DNA from: a virus
DNA: 47,858 nt
Reading direction: 5' to 3' (one strand)
IMG/VR virus record: IMGVR_UViG_3300025508_000031
Span: 1-47,858 of that record
The notes beneath the pieces were generated by a model, which had not been told where the DNA came from, searched no databases, and was given only the letters and a program-made list of their open reading frames with translations. Positions 23,941 through 31,829 of the stretch are shown piece by piece. A program made the translations under genes and the position numbers. Numbering within the stretch: position 1 is the stretch's first letter; each line of letters opens with the position of its first letter.

Positions 23941-24485
23941 GTGAAGCTACCAGCCAGGGGAGTTGTAGCACCGATGACAGTGTTATCAACTGTACCACCG
24001 TTAATATCCGCTGTAGTAAGGACAGCAGAGGCGATAGTGAAGACACCTGTTGCATCTGCGATAGAACCGACTGCTGTACCATCGTTAGCTTTGATGTTAG
24101 TTACTTGAAGGTTAACGGACTCAAGGGTACCAGCAAAGTAGCCGTCCTTGAACATGAAGACTGAAGTACCTAAGTCAATATCGTTGTTAGTAACTGGGTA
24201 AGCTATACCATCTTCAATACGAAGCTGTTCAACAGAAGCAGATGCTACATCAATGTAGAAGCTGAGACGATCGTTGAGTGTATCTACTGCTAGCTTGTTG
24301 AGTGGGATAGTTACCCCAGCATCACCAATCAAACCGATGACTGGACCTTCAGCTGTAGTACCGTCATGAGCATGACCAGTAGAGTTGTTGAATGAGTCTA
24401 AAAGAGCATCAAACTCGTTGTTAGAGTCAGACGACTGGATAACGTCACCGTCTGTGTATGTACTCTGGCGTATGTAACCTGCCAT
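23028..24485 (-). CDS. Main repeat-containing tail fibre protein
   Basis: 485 residues. The N-terminus MAGYIRQSTYTDGDVIQSSDSNNEFDALLDSFNNSTGHAHDGTT is the tail-attachment domain typical of podoviral fibres; the GHAHDGT motif is widespread. Two long repeats follow (LxVTNIKANDGTAVGSIAD ... DGRDVATDGTKLD ... DQGVATTDSPTF). The end (DLAEGATNLYFTTANANAAIDARVD) matches another common fibre motif. It comes directly after the tail-tube B gene, the usual place of the primary fibre, so it probably attaches to the tail itself. Confidence 0.85.
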   Translation of the reverse strand: MAGYIRQSTYTDGDVIQSSDSNNEFDALLDSFNNSTGHAHDGTTAEGPVIGLIGDAGVTIPLNKLAVDTLNDRLSFYIDVASASVEQLRIEDGIAYPVTNNDIDLGTSVFMFKDGYFAGTLESVNLQVTNIKANDGTAVGSIADATGVFTIASAVLTTADINGGTVDNTVIGATTPLAGSFTALSATGNITVGGTVDGRDVATDGTKLDTVETNADVTDTTNVTAAGALMDSELTNIAAIKALNQGVATTDSPTFVTINATTVNATTFDMTNLEVTNIKAKDGTAAATIADVTGVVTVASSVLTTTDLNGGTIDGTTIGATTPAAATVTTLTATSNIVVSGTVDGRDIATDGTKLDGIEALADVTDTANVTAAGALMDSELTSIASVKALDQGVATTDSPTFVGVTATITGTVSSLANHDSDDLAEGATNLYFTTANANAAIDARVDTAFVNALNVDAATLGGDSKATILATAEASALALSIALG

Positions 24486-24497
24486 CTAATCTCTCCT

Positions 24498-26207
24498 TTA
24501 GCGTCTAGCCGCTGTAGTGAATTCTAATTGGAAACCCTTGAGCGAGTAAGGGATCGATACGCCTGAGTCAATAACACGTAGCGCTACTGAGAAGCCTGAA
24601 CCTTCAACTGGCTGTCTGACGAGAGGGTCTGTCTGACCACCGTAGGTTGCCACTCCGTAAACACTAGTGCCATACAAAGCTACAACCTTGGTAGAGTCGA
24701 AAGGATAGGCTGCAGGTCGTGGTGAGTTAGCTGACTCGTAGTCGTAACGAAGGAATAGGTCAGTGTTGATAGCACCCTCTGGAGCGTAGTTAATGATTAC
24801 ACGCTGGAATGCTTTACGGATACCTGGGTCACCAGCTGTGATGTCAGGGCTACGGTAGCGACCAATGATAGTTGTACCATCAAACGTATTACCTTGCTCA
24901 GCACGGTAGACGTAGCCGTGGAAGTCACCCATAATCACGTAGTACTCACCCTGGTACTCCTCCGTATCACTGCAGTAAGGCTTAATGGCCTTTGTTGTAG
25001 CGAACTCGTAGGACTGCTCTGTGCGAGTACAGATAACACCTTGAGTGGTACTGGTGTCAACGTCCGTGGAGCTAAAGAAGATACGGTACTGAGTCTTGTT
25101 AGGGATAACTAAAGCATCAAACTCATCTACGTCACTCCTATCTTGGAATACCTCTTGGATTGGCTTAGAGATTGTACCTAACTCAACGTCACCAATCTTG
25201 TCTGTACCAGCAATAGTACGTAGACCGTCTGGACCAAGGAATACAACATCACCCGCAAACTCCTTGATAGTCCAGCCGTTACGGCAACCAATCTCACGAG
25301 TAATAGGCTGCAGTGTGAAGTCAGCTTGTGAAGAACCTGTAAGCTTGTATATACGGTTAGCTGAGAAGATGTACAAGCTATCACGGAATACAATCATACC
25401 TGTTACAGCTGAGTCAACTACAAAGCTACCAGCACCGTTAGCTACTGAGAAGTCATCTAAGGTAAGAGGAGCTGTGTAGATAATCTCTTGTGGGTTAGAT
25501 GACATTCCTGCATAGAAACCAGTATTCTTGAACACTGAGATATAGTGAGGATCAGCTGGAGCATTAGTTCCGTTTACATCAGTAACAGAAGTACCATCCC
25601 AGTAAGAAGCGTTGTTAGCTCCGTCAGCAAAGGCAAGCAGCTCAGTACCGTTGAAGTTGATACGACGGAAGGTGTACTTCATAGCCCCTGTACGGCCAGA
25701 GTCCACAACAGTCCAAGTCTGGTATACTGCTGCAGCGTCTAAGTGAGCTACTGCTGTAGTACCGTTAGCACCTCGTGTACAGCCAGTGAAGGTAGTTGTA
25801 GTTAAGCCTGTGTACGTGATCTGCTCAGAACCAATAATAATAGTACCTGTAACAGTGAATCCAGTTGTGCTTGCTACAGTAACTGTGGTAGCTACATCTG
25901 ATAGTGCACCACTAAGTTCATTGATTGAATCAGTAGAACGGTAGATAGCTGTACCACGGGCAGCAATGACTTCACCTTGGTAGAAGGCTGACATCAGTAC
26001 TGGCTCAGTAGGAGCTGTAGTAAAGGGTACGACCTCAGATGCCCACTTCTCGTGACCATTGATACGACGGTACCCACCAGCTGTGTCTGGTTCGAAGTTC
26101 TCTAGCTCAAGGGCCATCCCTGGTTGTACAGAGAAGTTAGACTTGTTTAGAACAAGACCACCTTGTAGAGGAAAGATAAAGGGGCTCAGGCCACTTGTGT
26201 CTGCCAT
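24498..26207 (-). CDS. Tail tubular protein B-like / tail nozzle protein
   Basis: 569 residues. The N-terminus (FIFPLQGGLVLNKSNFSVQPGMALELENFEPDTAGGYRRINGHEKW) is the hallmark of podoviral tail tube B / nozzle and stabilisation proteins. A small beta insertion at about 95-150 (VATTVTVASTTGFTVTGTIIIGSEQITYTG ... CTRGANGT) is a module also seen in other phage tail proteins. The rest is beta-propeller-like (RRINFNGTELLAFADGANNASYWDGT; GMIVFRDSLYIFSANRIYKL; GDVVFLGPDGLR). It sits between tail tube A and the main fibre, in the standard order. Confidence 0.82.
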   Translation of the reverse strand: MADTSGLSPFIFPLQGGLVLNKSNFSVQPGMALELENFEPDTAGGYRRINGHEKWASEVVPFTTAPTEPVLMSAFYQGEVIAARGTAIYRSTDSINELSGALSDVATTVTVASTTGFTVTGTIIIGSEQITYTGLTTTTFTGCTRGANGTTAVAHLDAAAVYQTWTVVDSGRTGAMKYTFRRINFNGTELLAFADGANNASYWDGTSVTDVNGTNAPADPHYISVFKNTGFYAGMSSNPQEIIYTAPLTLDDFSVANGAGSFVVDSAVTGMIVFRDSLYIFSANRIYKLTGSSQADFTLQPITREIGCRNGWTIKEFAGDVVFLGPDGLRTIAGTDKIGDVELGTISKPIQEVFQDRSDVDEFDALVIPNKTQYRIFFSSTDVDTSTTQGVICTRTEQSYEFATTKAIKPYCSDTEEYQGEYYVIMGDFHGYVYRAEQGNTFDGTTIIGRYRSPDITAGDPGIRKAFQRVIINYAPEGAINTDLFLRYDYESANSPRPAAYPFDSTKVVALYGTSVYGVATYGGQTDPLVRQPVEGSGFSVALRVIDSGVSIPYSLKGFQLEFTTAARR

Positions 26208-26222
26208 GCTACTTAACCCCTA

Positions 26223-26942
26223 TTAAAGTACAGAAGGAAAGACCGGTGTTGTACCAGACCTTTCAATTACAGTTGAACGTACGTAAGGATAGCGGTTAGT
26301 CAAGATACTACGGATGTCTGAGATGCCCTCTTGGAAGCGAGCCCAGTTAGCGTTGTAATGATCTAGCTCCCCACGGTACTGGTACGCATACGCTGTAGCA
26401 CCGTCTGTTACTACCTGACGATAAGCCTCAGGTACACCTGGGACATCAGCAGCAGCTGAGAGGGCTGTAGGTTGGTCGTAGTACTCATACTTAAGCGAGT
26501 AAGCCTTATCTGGGTAAGGGTACAGGAGATAGTTGTTATCTGGAGTACGTACAACCCAACGAGGTTCACCGCCTTGTAGAGTAGCATCATCTTCTTGATC
26601 GATGTACTTATCAATGTATTCTTTGTAGTCTAAACGACCAAGGCCACCCCCTGCAGTGCCAAGACTAGAATCCTTAACCAAACGGAAGGTATCATAGTCA
26701 ACGGTCTTAGCTGTAGTCGGGATGGCATAACGTGTTGTACCAGCTACCAGAACCTCAGTCTTTGAAGCGTGGTTGAAGGGCCAGTTGAATTCACGGTGGT
26801 TAATGAAGTTAATAGAATCATTCACAGCATTCTTACACTGGATCTGGAATCCACGAGCTGTGTTGAAGCTAGAGGAAGTAAGTGTGACCTCGTTCATACG
26901 AGCTAATACTTCATTAGTAATGTCGAGGTATGTATAAGCCAT
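26223..26942 (-). CDS. Tail tubular protein A-like / head-tail adaptor
   Basis: 239 residues. It begins MAYTYLDITNEVLARMNEVTLTSSSFNTARGFQIQCKNAVNDSINFINHREFNWPFNH and later has EPRWVVRTPDNNYLLYPYPDKAYSLKYEYYDQPTAL and YRQVVTDGATAYAYQYRGE. This is the pattern of T7 gp11-like tail tube A proteins in marine podoviruses. It would form the ring joining the portal to the nozzle. It has its own ribosome site (AAGGTAAGAA) after a UUCG hairpin. Confidence 0.82.
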   Translation of the reverse strand: MAYTYLDITNEVLARMNEVTLTSSSFNTARGFQIQCKNAVNDSINFINHREFNWPFNHASKTEVLVAGTTRYAIPTTAKTVDYDTFRLVKDSSLGTAGGGLGRLDYKEYIDKYIDQEDDATLQGGEPRWVVRTPDNNYLLYPYPDKAYSLKYEYYDQPTALSAAADVPGVPEAYRQVVTDGATAYAYQYRGELDHYNANWARFQEGISDIRSILTNRYPYVRSTVIERSGTTPVFPSVL

Positions 26943-26978
26943 TTCTTACCTTGTCTATAAAGTCTTTACAGGGTTAGC

Positions 26979-26994
26979 GGCCCCCGAAGGGGCC
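26979..26994 (-). terminator. UUCG-type hairpin after the decoration protein gene
   Basis: On the - strand GGCCCC-TTCG-GGGGCC (26994-26979): a 6-bp GC stem with the very stable UUCG tetraloop. No T-run follows, so it may be a partial terminator or an mRNA-stabilising or processing element between the capsid genes and the tail genes. Confidence 0.65.
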
Positions 26995-27005
26995 CCTAGT
27001 TAGTC

Positions 27006-27416
27006 TTATGCGAGTACGTCGCGTACTACTTCAGCAGCGTCACGAGTTGCCTCGTTTACGTCTACTACGATAGCCCATACACGTGCAGTAGCACCTGTAG
27101 TTACACCATCGATAACTGTTACAGCGTCGATAGTGTCTGCGTCAGCAGAGATACCGAGTGTCTGTGTACCGAATACCATTGTACCAGCAGCTGCAGCGTC
27201 AACGCTAGTAGCAGCCATGAAGGTAGTTGTAGCATCAGATACAGCAACAGTGAATGTAGTGATATCTTCTACTGCTGTGATGACTTCTACACCAGCAGCA
27301 AGAACAAGAGTACCAGCGCCAACGGCTGGGCCTACAACAGTACCGGAAGCGGTACCAAGGTTAACCGTCTTTTCGACCATGTAGGCCTTAGACGTAAGGG
27401 AAGTTGAGAGAGCCAT
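27006..27416 (-). CDS. Probable head decoration / capsid-associated protein
   Basis: 136 residues, Ala/Thr/Val-rich: EKTVNLGTASGTVVGPAVGAGTLVLAAGVEVITAVEDITTFTVAVSDATTTF, then AAGTMVFGTQTLGISADADTIDAVTVIDGVTTGATARVWAIVVDV. Repeating short strands suggest a beta-sandwich decoration protein. It is the first gene after the major capsid protein, the common place for such genes in podoviruses and siphoviruses. The family was not recognised. Confidence 0.6.
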   Translation of the reverse strand: MALSTSLTSKAYMVEKTVNLGTASGTVVGPAVGAGTLVLAAGVEVITAVEDITTFTVAVSDATTTFMAATSVDAAAAGTMVFGTQTLGISADADTIDAVTVIDGVTTGATARVWAIVVDVNEATRDAAEVVRDVLA

Positions 27417-27452
27417 TTAAGAATCCTTTCAAGATATATGACTAAGAGGAAT

Positions 27453-27478
27453 AGGTACCCCAGTTTCCCAGGGTACCT
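27453..27478 (-). terminator. Stem-loop just downstream of the major capsid gene
   Basis: AGGTACCC (27453-27460) pairs perfectly with GGGTACCT (27471-27478), 8 bp with a 10-nt loop, 6 bases after the capsid stop. No long T-run is present on the - strand. A leaky terminator or 3' protective hairpin would give extra capsid mRNA relative to tail genes. Confidence 0.65.
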
Positions 27479-27484
27479 GCTCAC

Positions 27485-28558
27485 TTATGCAAGGTTGTAC
27501 TTTGCAGTTACCAGAGCTTCTGGACGAAGGATCTTACGACCGTAGAGGTGCATACCACGAACGATGTCAGCAAAGCTGTCAGGGTCACGGTAAGTCTCAG
27601 TCTTGTTGATCTGCTCAGCAGAAGCTACAGCGGAGTCATGGCCACCAACGATAACACCATAGTCAGTGTTCTGGTTATCAGTACCAGTAGTGGCAGCACC
27701 ACCGCCGACCTGTGGAAGGTTGTTGGATACATACACGCGGAAGCCGTTCCACTTGTTCATAACCAGACCGTTACGGAGACCACCAGAATCGCCGAAGTCA
27801 GCGTTCAAGAAGCGGGAGTCTTCGTCCATCAGGACTTCCAGCATGACTGGATCGATTACCAACCAACGGCCATCTTTGTCAACGTTCTGCTGGTCGAGCA
27901 AACGACCCATACGGTTGATAAGCATGACAGGAGAAGCGTAAGCTGTTGGCAGAGCAGTCGCACCAGGCAAACGAGCAGCAACAGGGATCGAGTGATCGCC
28001 AGCGGAGCCAGTTGTGATGTTACCGAAAGAACCCTTGATGAGCTTCATGGAAGTCAGCAATTCGTCTGTACCAGCAGTCGAAACAGCAACAGTACCGTTT
28101 ACCTGATCGTTAACAGTGTCACCAGCTGTGTGCAAAGCAGACTGCTTGTAACCTGAGAGGTAACCCAGAACTTCTTGGTCAAGCTGGTCAGCCAAGCGGT
28201 AAGCCGCACGGTTGGTTGCAAGGTCCATGAAGTTAACGTGGCTGTGAGCCTCTTCAATGTCGTCGATCTTGAAAGCGAAGTAGTTAGCTTTGTCGATTGT
28301 CAGGGAGAAGTCTTCGTCATCAAGATCTTGAGCAGCGATCTGTGTACCACGAGCATAGCTGGATACAGAGATTTCAGGCTCTTTGATGATCTTAACAGTA
28401 TCGCCTTGGGAAGCGATCTCACCGAAGTAGTCGGAGTTAGTGATGTCGTTGCAGATCGATTTCTTACGGAAAGCAAGTTGTACTTTCTTAGAGTAGATAA
28501 CCGAAGAGAAGTTGCCGTTAGGTAGGTTGCCGTGACCGGCTGCAGATTGAAAAGCCAT
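27485..28558 (-). CDS. Major capsid protein
   Basis: 357 residues from the ATG that has GGAGG 8 bases upstream; a longer frame starting 15 codons earlier includes this ribosome site and is rejected. The protein (MAFQSAAGHGNLPNGNFSSVIYSKKVQLAFRKKSICNDITNSDYFGEI, then GDTVKIIKEPEISV, DQEVLGYLSGY, LPTAYASPVMLINRMGRLLDQQNVDKDGRWLVIDP, DYGVIVGGHDSAVASAEQI) has the HK97-fold pattern of podoviral capsid proteins. It lies after the scaffold gene and has a promoter in the leader. A hairpin follows its stop. Confidence 0.88.
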   Translation of the reverse strand: MAFQSAAGHGNLPNGNFSSVIYSKKVQLAFRKKSICNDITNSDYFGEIASQGDTVKIIKEPEISVSSYARGTQIAAQDLDDEDFSLTIDKANYFAFKIDDIEEAHSHVNFMDLATNRAAYRLADQLDQEVLGYLSGYKQSALHTAGDTVNDQVNGTVAVSTAGTDELLTSMKLIKGSFGNITTGSAGDHSIPVAARLPGATALPTAYASPVMLINRMGRLLDQQNVDKDGRWLVIDPVMLEVLMDEDSRFLNADFGDSGGLRNGLVMNKWNGFRVYVSNNLPQVGGGAATTGTDNQNTDYGVIVGGHDSAVASAEQINKTETYRDPDSFADIVRGMHLYGRKILRPEALVTAKYNLA

Positions 28559-28894
28559 TTGAATATCCTCCAAAGATGTTTGGCTTGATAAGACAAGACA
28601 CACGTATAGTATTGATTAAAGGGAAGGGTGTGTCTCAGTTAAGAGAACCTAAACAATCATTCTAAGAGGCTAATCGTTTCTAGGGTGCAACCTACCTTCG
28701 CTTGCCAGCTAGAGTAGATCGGGCCTATACTTAATTAGGTAGGTCTTTGTGTTGATTATTAGCGTTCAGTAATGGACCCAAAGGGGTCTACTGTAGGGGT
28801 CTAACAGGTATCCTACTGAAAGGGGCTATTAGACCTCTAAAGTTATACCATACTCGATACCTGCTGTCAAGGCTTAATATCGAGTATAGAGGTA
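28559..28894 (-). promoter_or_regulatory. Capsid gene leader with promoter and stem-loops (336 nt, no gene)
   Basis: No credible ORF. On the - strand TTGACA (28870-28865), 17 bp, TATAAC (28847-28842) forms a sigma70-like promoter, so the capsid mRNA has a leader of about 280 nt. The leader holds a GACCC-AAAG-GGGTC hairpin around 28778-28791 and repeated GGGGTCTA-like units on the + strand. Such a long leader before the most highly made protein suggests mRNA stability or translational control. Confidence 0.75.
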
Positions 28895-29818
28895 TTAGCG
28901 AGCTTTACCAGATACGTCGTAAACGAACTTACCTGAAGCCATTGCTTCTTGGATAGCATCATAGCGATCCTCGAATTGTTTATCTGACATCTTAGCTACA
29001 TCAGATTCCTTGATGGTTGAACCTGAGTCGTTAGAGTCAACAGATGTACGGCTTCCCTTAGATACAGTCTTAGCTGCATCCTTAGCACGAGCCTTCTTAT
29101 CTGAAGGTGTAAGACCATTGTCTACTTTGTAGAGGTCAAGTACACGGATAACACTGTCAGCATCGTCTGAGTTCTCATAGAGAGCATCACGTACCCACTT
29201 AGGTTGCTCTTCAACCCAGTCATGGAACTTATCAGCCTCACGTAGCTCATCGAAGTCAGCATGTGCCTTACGGATGTTTGTCTCAGCCTTAGTACGAGTA
29301 GCCTCATACTTAGCCTCGTCGAGCTCCTTGAAGCGTCCCTCAGCTGCAGCAAAGCGCTCAGAGGCCTTCTTGTCAGCGATGGTCTCCACAATGGCAGCTA
29401 CGTCAGGGTACTTACGGGCCCAAGCCTCGATGTCTTCGTCTGACTTAGGGGCACGGATAGAATCGGATTGAACAGTAGAGGCTACGTCAAGCTTCTCTTT
29501 CCACTCCTTCTCCTTCTCAGCCATATGACGACGAAGATCACCGTACCGCTTCTTGAAGGACTTCTCCTCACGGCTTAGCTTGGAGTCGTCTTCTTCATCC
29601 TCTTCTACTTGAGGCTCAGCTTCGACTACGTCCTCTTCCTCCTCAGTATCATCGACCTCTTCCGTGTCTTTAGATACGTTAGTACGACCCTTCATCAACT
29701 CTTCCAGTTCCTTCTCATCCTTGTCTAGGCGAGCTTGCTTAGCTGAGTAGTTGGAACCACGTCCTGAGAAACTAGCTGTATCAGGGGTTGCGTTAGTTGC
29801 CATTGTGTTGATAGACAT
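28895..29818 (-). CDS. Capsid scaffolding protein
   Basis: 307 residues, highly charged. A very acidic stretch at about 48-80 (EEVDDTEEEEDVVEAEPQVEEDEEDDSK) is followed by long helices (REEKSFKKRYGDLRRHMAEKEKEWKEK; AAAEGRFKELDEAKYEATRTKAETNIRKAHADFDELREADKFHDWVEEQPKWVRDALYEN). This is the composition and position (directly before the major capsid gene) of podoviral scaffold proteins, which guide procapsid assembly and then leave. The start is supported by AAAGGAAA upstream. Confidence 0.85.
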   Translation of the reverse strand: MSINTMATNATPDTASFSGRGSNYSAKQARLDKDEKELEELMKGRTNVSKDTEEVDDTEEEEDVVEAEPQVEEDEEDDSKLSREEKSFKKRYGDLRRHMAEKEKEWKEKLDVASTVQSDSIRAPKSDEDIEAWARKYPDVAAIVETIADKKASERFAAAEGRFKELDEAKYEATRTKAETNIRKAHADFDELREADKFHDWVEEQPKWVRDALYENSDDADSVIRVLDLYKVDNGLTPSDKKARAKDAAKTVSKGSRTSVDSNDSGSTIKESDVAKMSDKQFEDRYDAIQEAMASGKFVYDVSGKAR

Positions 29819-29884
29819 TGTATTTCCTTTGTGTTGGGGCCAGCGTTATGCTGAGTAGCCTTATTATTTATTGTAGGAGTTGTA

Positions 29885-31513
29885 TTACTTCTTCTTCTTG
29901 CGAGGCTGGATAAGACCGCCCCTATTCTGCGGCCCTACCCGAGTGCCTCCACCCGAACCCGAACCTACCTCTGTTCCTGCTTTCATCTGACTACCAGAAA
30001 GCTTCGAAGCTGTCTTAGCGCTAACCCCAGCATTACGGGCTGCGTTCATACTCTTCGCTTTAGACGCAGAAGTTGGAGTACTTACTTGGTTGGCCTTCTG
30101 TTGTGTAGCTGCTTTGTTTGTAGCTGCATTAGCTCGTGCACGGTCCGCTGCATCATTCTTACCGCCATCAGACGAACTAGACTTAGAGTTAGAACTAGAA
30201 CTAGAGGCAGGTCTACTTGCTAAGCCAGTTTTAGAGGAAGAAGATGGAGCAGCAGCACGTTGAGTAGGGTCAGTACTCCAGTCAGCTCCGTACTCTTTCT
30301 TAACTGCACCGTATAGTTGATCCCCGTCACGCATAAACTCAGGAACAAGACTAATACCTGAGTCCTTTACATAGGTTCCATTCTGGGCTCTAAGCTGATC
30401 TGCCAAGTCTTTACGGCCCATAGCTTCGAGTGCGTCAGCATTAGCCATTGTCTCAGCAGCATTGCGTGTAGCTGTGAACTTACCGATAAGACCACCAGCT
30501 AGGCCACCGCTGAGTAGACCTTTGGCTGCATCACCAAGTGACCCAAGCCAGCTCTGCTCTTCTTCTTCAGCAGCGCCTTCCTTACGAACACCTAGTTTCT
30601 CCATAGACTGATTGAACAGATTCTCTGGGTCTTTGTAGTCGTACTTATCCATCCAAGCGTTAGGGTTACCAGCATACTCAGGGGCAGGAGACCGATCAGA
30701 CCGTCCTTGGGTAGGGGCACCACCACCACCACCTAAACCACCGTAGTTAGAAACAGGCACACAAGCACTTGTGACTGCGTCCCAGCGGTAACCAGGAGGG
30801 CACTGTGGTGCTACAGCAGCTGTTTCTGTACCAGGAGCTTGACCAGTTACACCAGACTCGATAGAGAAGCCAGGTGTGTGGTCGTAAGGGTTGTACCCAC
30901 TCTTGTAGTTAGCTGGATTGTACTCACCTTCTCCGTAGACCATACCACCTTCAGCAAAGGCTGTTGGCATGTCTTGGCCTTCAATAGCTGGAGGTGCAGC
31001 TTGAGTTGGAACAGCACCACCAGCCATAGCTGCCTGTTGCATTGTACCCTGTGGTTGTGGCTCTTGTACAAAGATACCTTTAGCCTTAAGCATGTTAGTG
31101 ATAGATGGGTCCTGCGCTGCAGCAGCTTTGACTCGATCGATGATACCGTCTACGTCCATGCCCTCTACGAGGCCACCAGTTGCGTAACCATCAAGAGAAG
31201 CCAAGTCACCACCGAGGGTGTACTCTTCTTCCATCTCTTCCATGTCCTCTTCAACAGGATCACCACCTACACGACCATCTTCTTGCATCTCTTCAAGACC
31301 TTCTTTAGCCTTGTTACGGAGCTTCTCAAAGTAGGAGACACCGAAGTACTTTACTACGTCAGCAGGTACTACGTACTCACCTTCAGATAGCTTAGCATCT
31401 ACGTCATCCCGTACGTCTGCAGCATTGGACCCAGTAGGGATCTCATTACCTGAGATAGGATCAATGTCCATACCGTCTGTGGCTAGGCCACCTTCTTTAT
31501 ACATCTTATCCAT
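29885..31513 (-). CDS. Virion-region protein with conserved N-terminal domain and disordered body
   Basis: 542 residues. The first 75 residues (EGGLATDGMDIDPISGNEIPTGSNAADVRDDVDAKLSEGEYVVPADVVKYFGVSYFEKLRNKAKEGL) form a domain I recognise from many marine phage genomes but without an assigned role. The middle is acidic, Gly- and Pro-rich, with a short Cys-bearing motif (CPPGYRWDAVTSACVPV) and a Gly run. The last 120 residues are Ser/Ala/Lys-rich and end RKKKK. It may be a core or scaffold-linked protein. Overlap or extension is absent; the next gene starts one base away. Confidence 0.6.
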   Translation of the reverse strand: MDKMYKEGGLATDGMDIDPISGNEIPTGSNAADVRDDVDAKLSEGEYVVPADVVKYFGVSYFEKLRNKAKEGLEEMQEDGRVGGDPVEEDMEEMEEEYTLGGDLASLDGYATGGLVEGMDVDGIIDRVKAAAAQDPSITNMLKAKGIFVQEPQPQGTMQQAAMAGGAVPTQAAPPAIEGQDMPTAFAEGGMVYGEGEYNPANYKSGYNPYDHTPGFSIESGVTGQAPGTETAAVAPQCPPGYRWDAVTSACVPVSNYGGLGGGGGAPTQGRSDRSPAPEYAGNPNAWMDKYDYKDPENLFNQSMEKLGVRKEGAAEEEEQSWLGSLGDAAKGLLSGGLAGGLIGKFTATRNAAETMANADALEAMGRKDLADQLRAQNGTYVKDSGISLVPEFMRDGDQLYGAVKKEYGADWSTDPTQRAAAPSSSSKTGLASRPASSSSSNSKSSSSDGGKNDAADRARANAATNKAATQQKANQVSTPTSASKAKSMNAARNAGVSAKTASKLSGSQMKAGTEVGSGSGGGTRVGPQNRGGLIQPRKKKK

Positions 31514-31720
31514 CTAGATCATCTCCGTTCTAGCGCCATTAACTTTATCACGCAGCTGTTTAAGGCTACGTAATGCTTTGATTTCACCTTGTATGCGGTG
31601 TAGTTCAGCAGGTTCAATCCGCTGCTCTAGTTGTTTTTGAGCAAAGACGATACGTGTATCTACTTCTTCTAAGAAGGAGTCCCAGAGTATCTTATCATTT
31701 ACTAGTCTTTTGATTTGCAT
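31514..31720 (-). CDS. Small coiled-coil protein (68 residues)
   Basis: MQIKRLVNDKILWDSFLEEVDTRIVFAQKQLEQRIEPAELHRIQGEIKALRSLKQLRDKVNGARTEMI is almost all helix with heptad-like spacing. Proteins of this size and composition are common between portal and scaffold genes in T7-like marine phages; the function is unknown. It stops directly before the start of the 542-residue gene. Confidence 0.7.
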   Translation of the reverse strand: MQIKRLVNDKILWDSFLEEVDTRIVFAQKQLEQRIEPAELHRIQGEIKALRSLKQLRDKVNGARTEMI

Positions 31721-31736
31721 TGTACTTCTCTCTAAG

Positions 31737-31829
31737 GAGGCTGAGAGGCCTCTGTGTACCTTTTGGCTACCCTAGCCTACCTTTGAGCGAGAAGGCCCTC
31801 TAGGAGCCCTCTCTGTGGCTCTCAGAGCC
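31737..31829. other. Cluster of short hairpins between the portal gene and the 68-residue gene
   Basis: At least three clear 5-bp stems occur in 93 bases: GAGGC/GCCTC (31737-31741, 31748-31752), GGCTA/TAGCC (31765-31769, 31773-31777) and GGCTC/GAGCC (31817-31821, 31825-31829, overlapping the portal stop). A fourth, imperfect one lies near 31794. No T-run is present. They may control RNA processing between portal and scaffold mRNA. Confidence 0.55.

Noticed and set aside
23089-24108. 339-residue + strand ORF opposite the 485-residue fibre gene
   Set aside because: It is a shadow of a low-complexity Thr/Ala/Asp repeat gene, with no ribosome site and composition (Val/Ala/Ser runs) explained by the antisense codons.
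30839-31390. 183-residue + strand ORF opposite the 542-residue virion gene
   Set aside because: Cys/Ser/Thr-rich nonsense-like sequence, antisense to a well-supported frame and without promoter or ribosome site.
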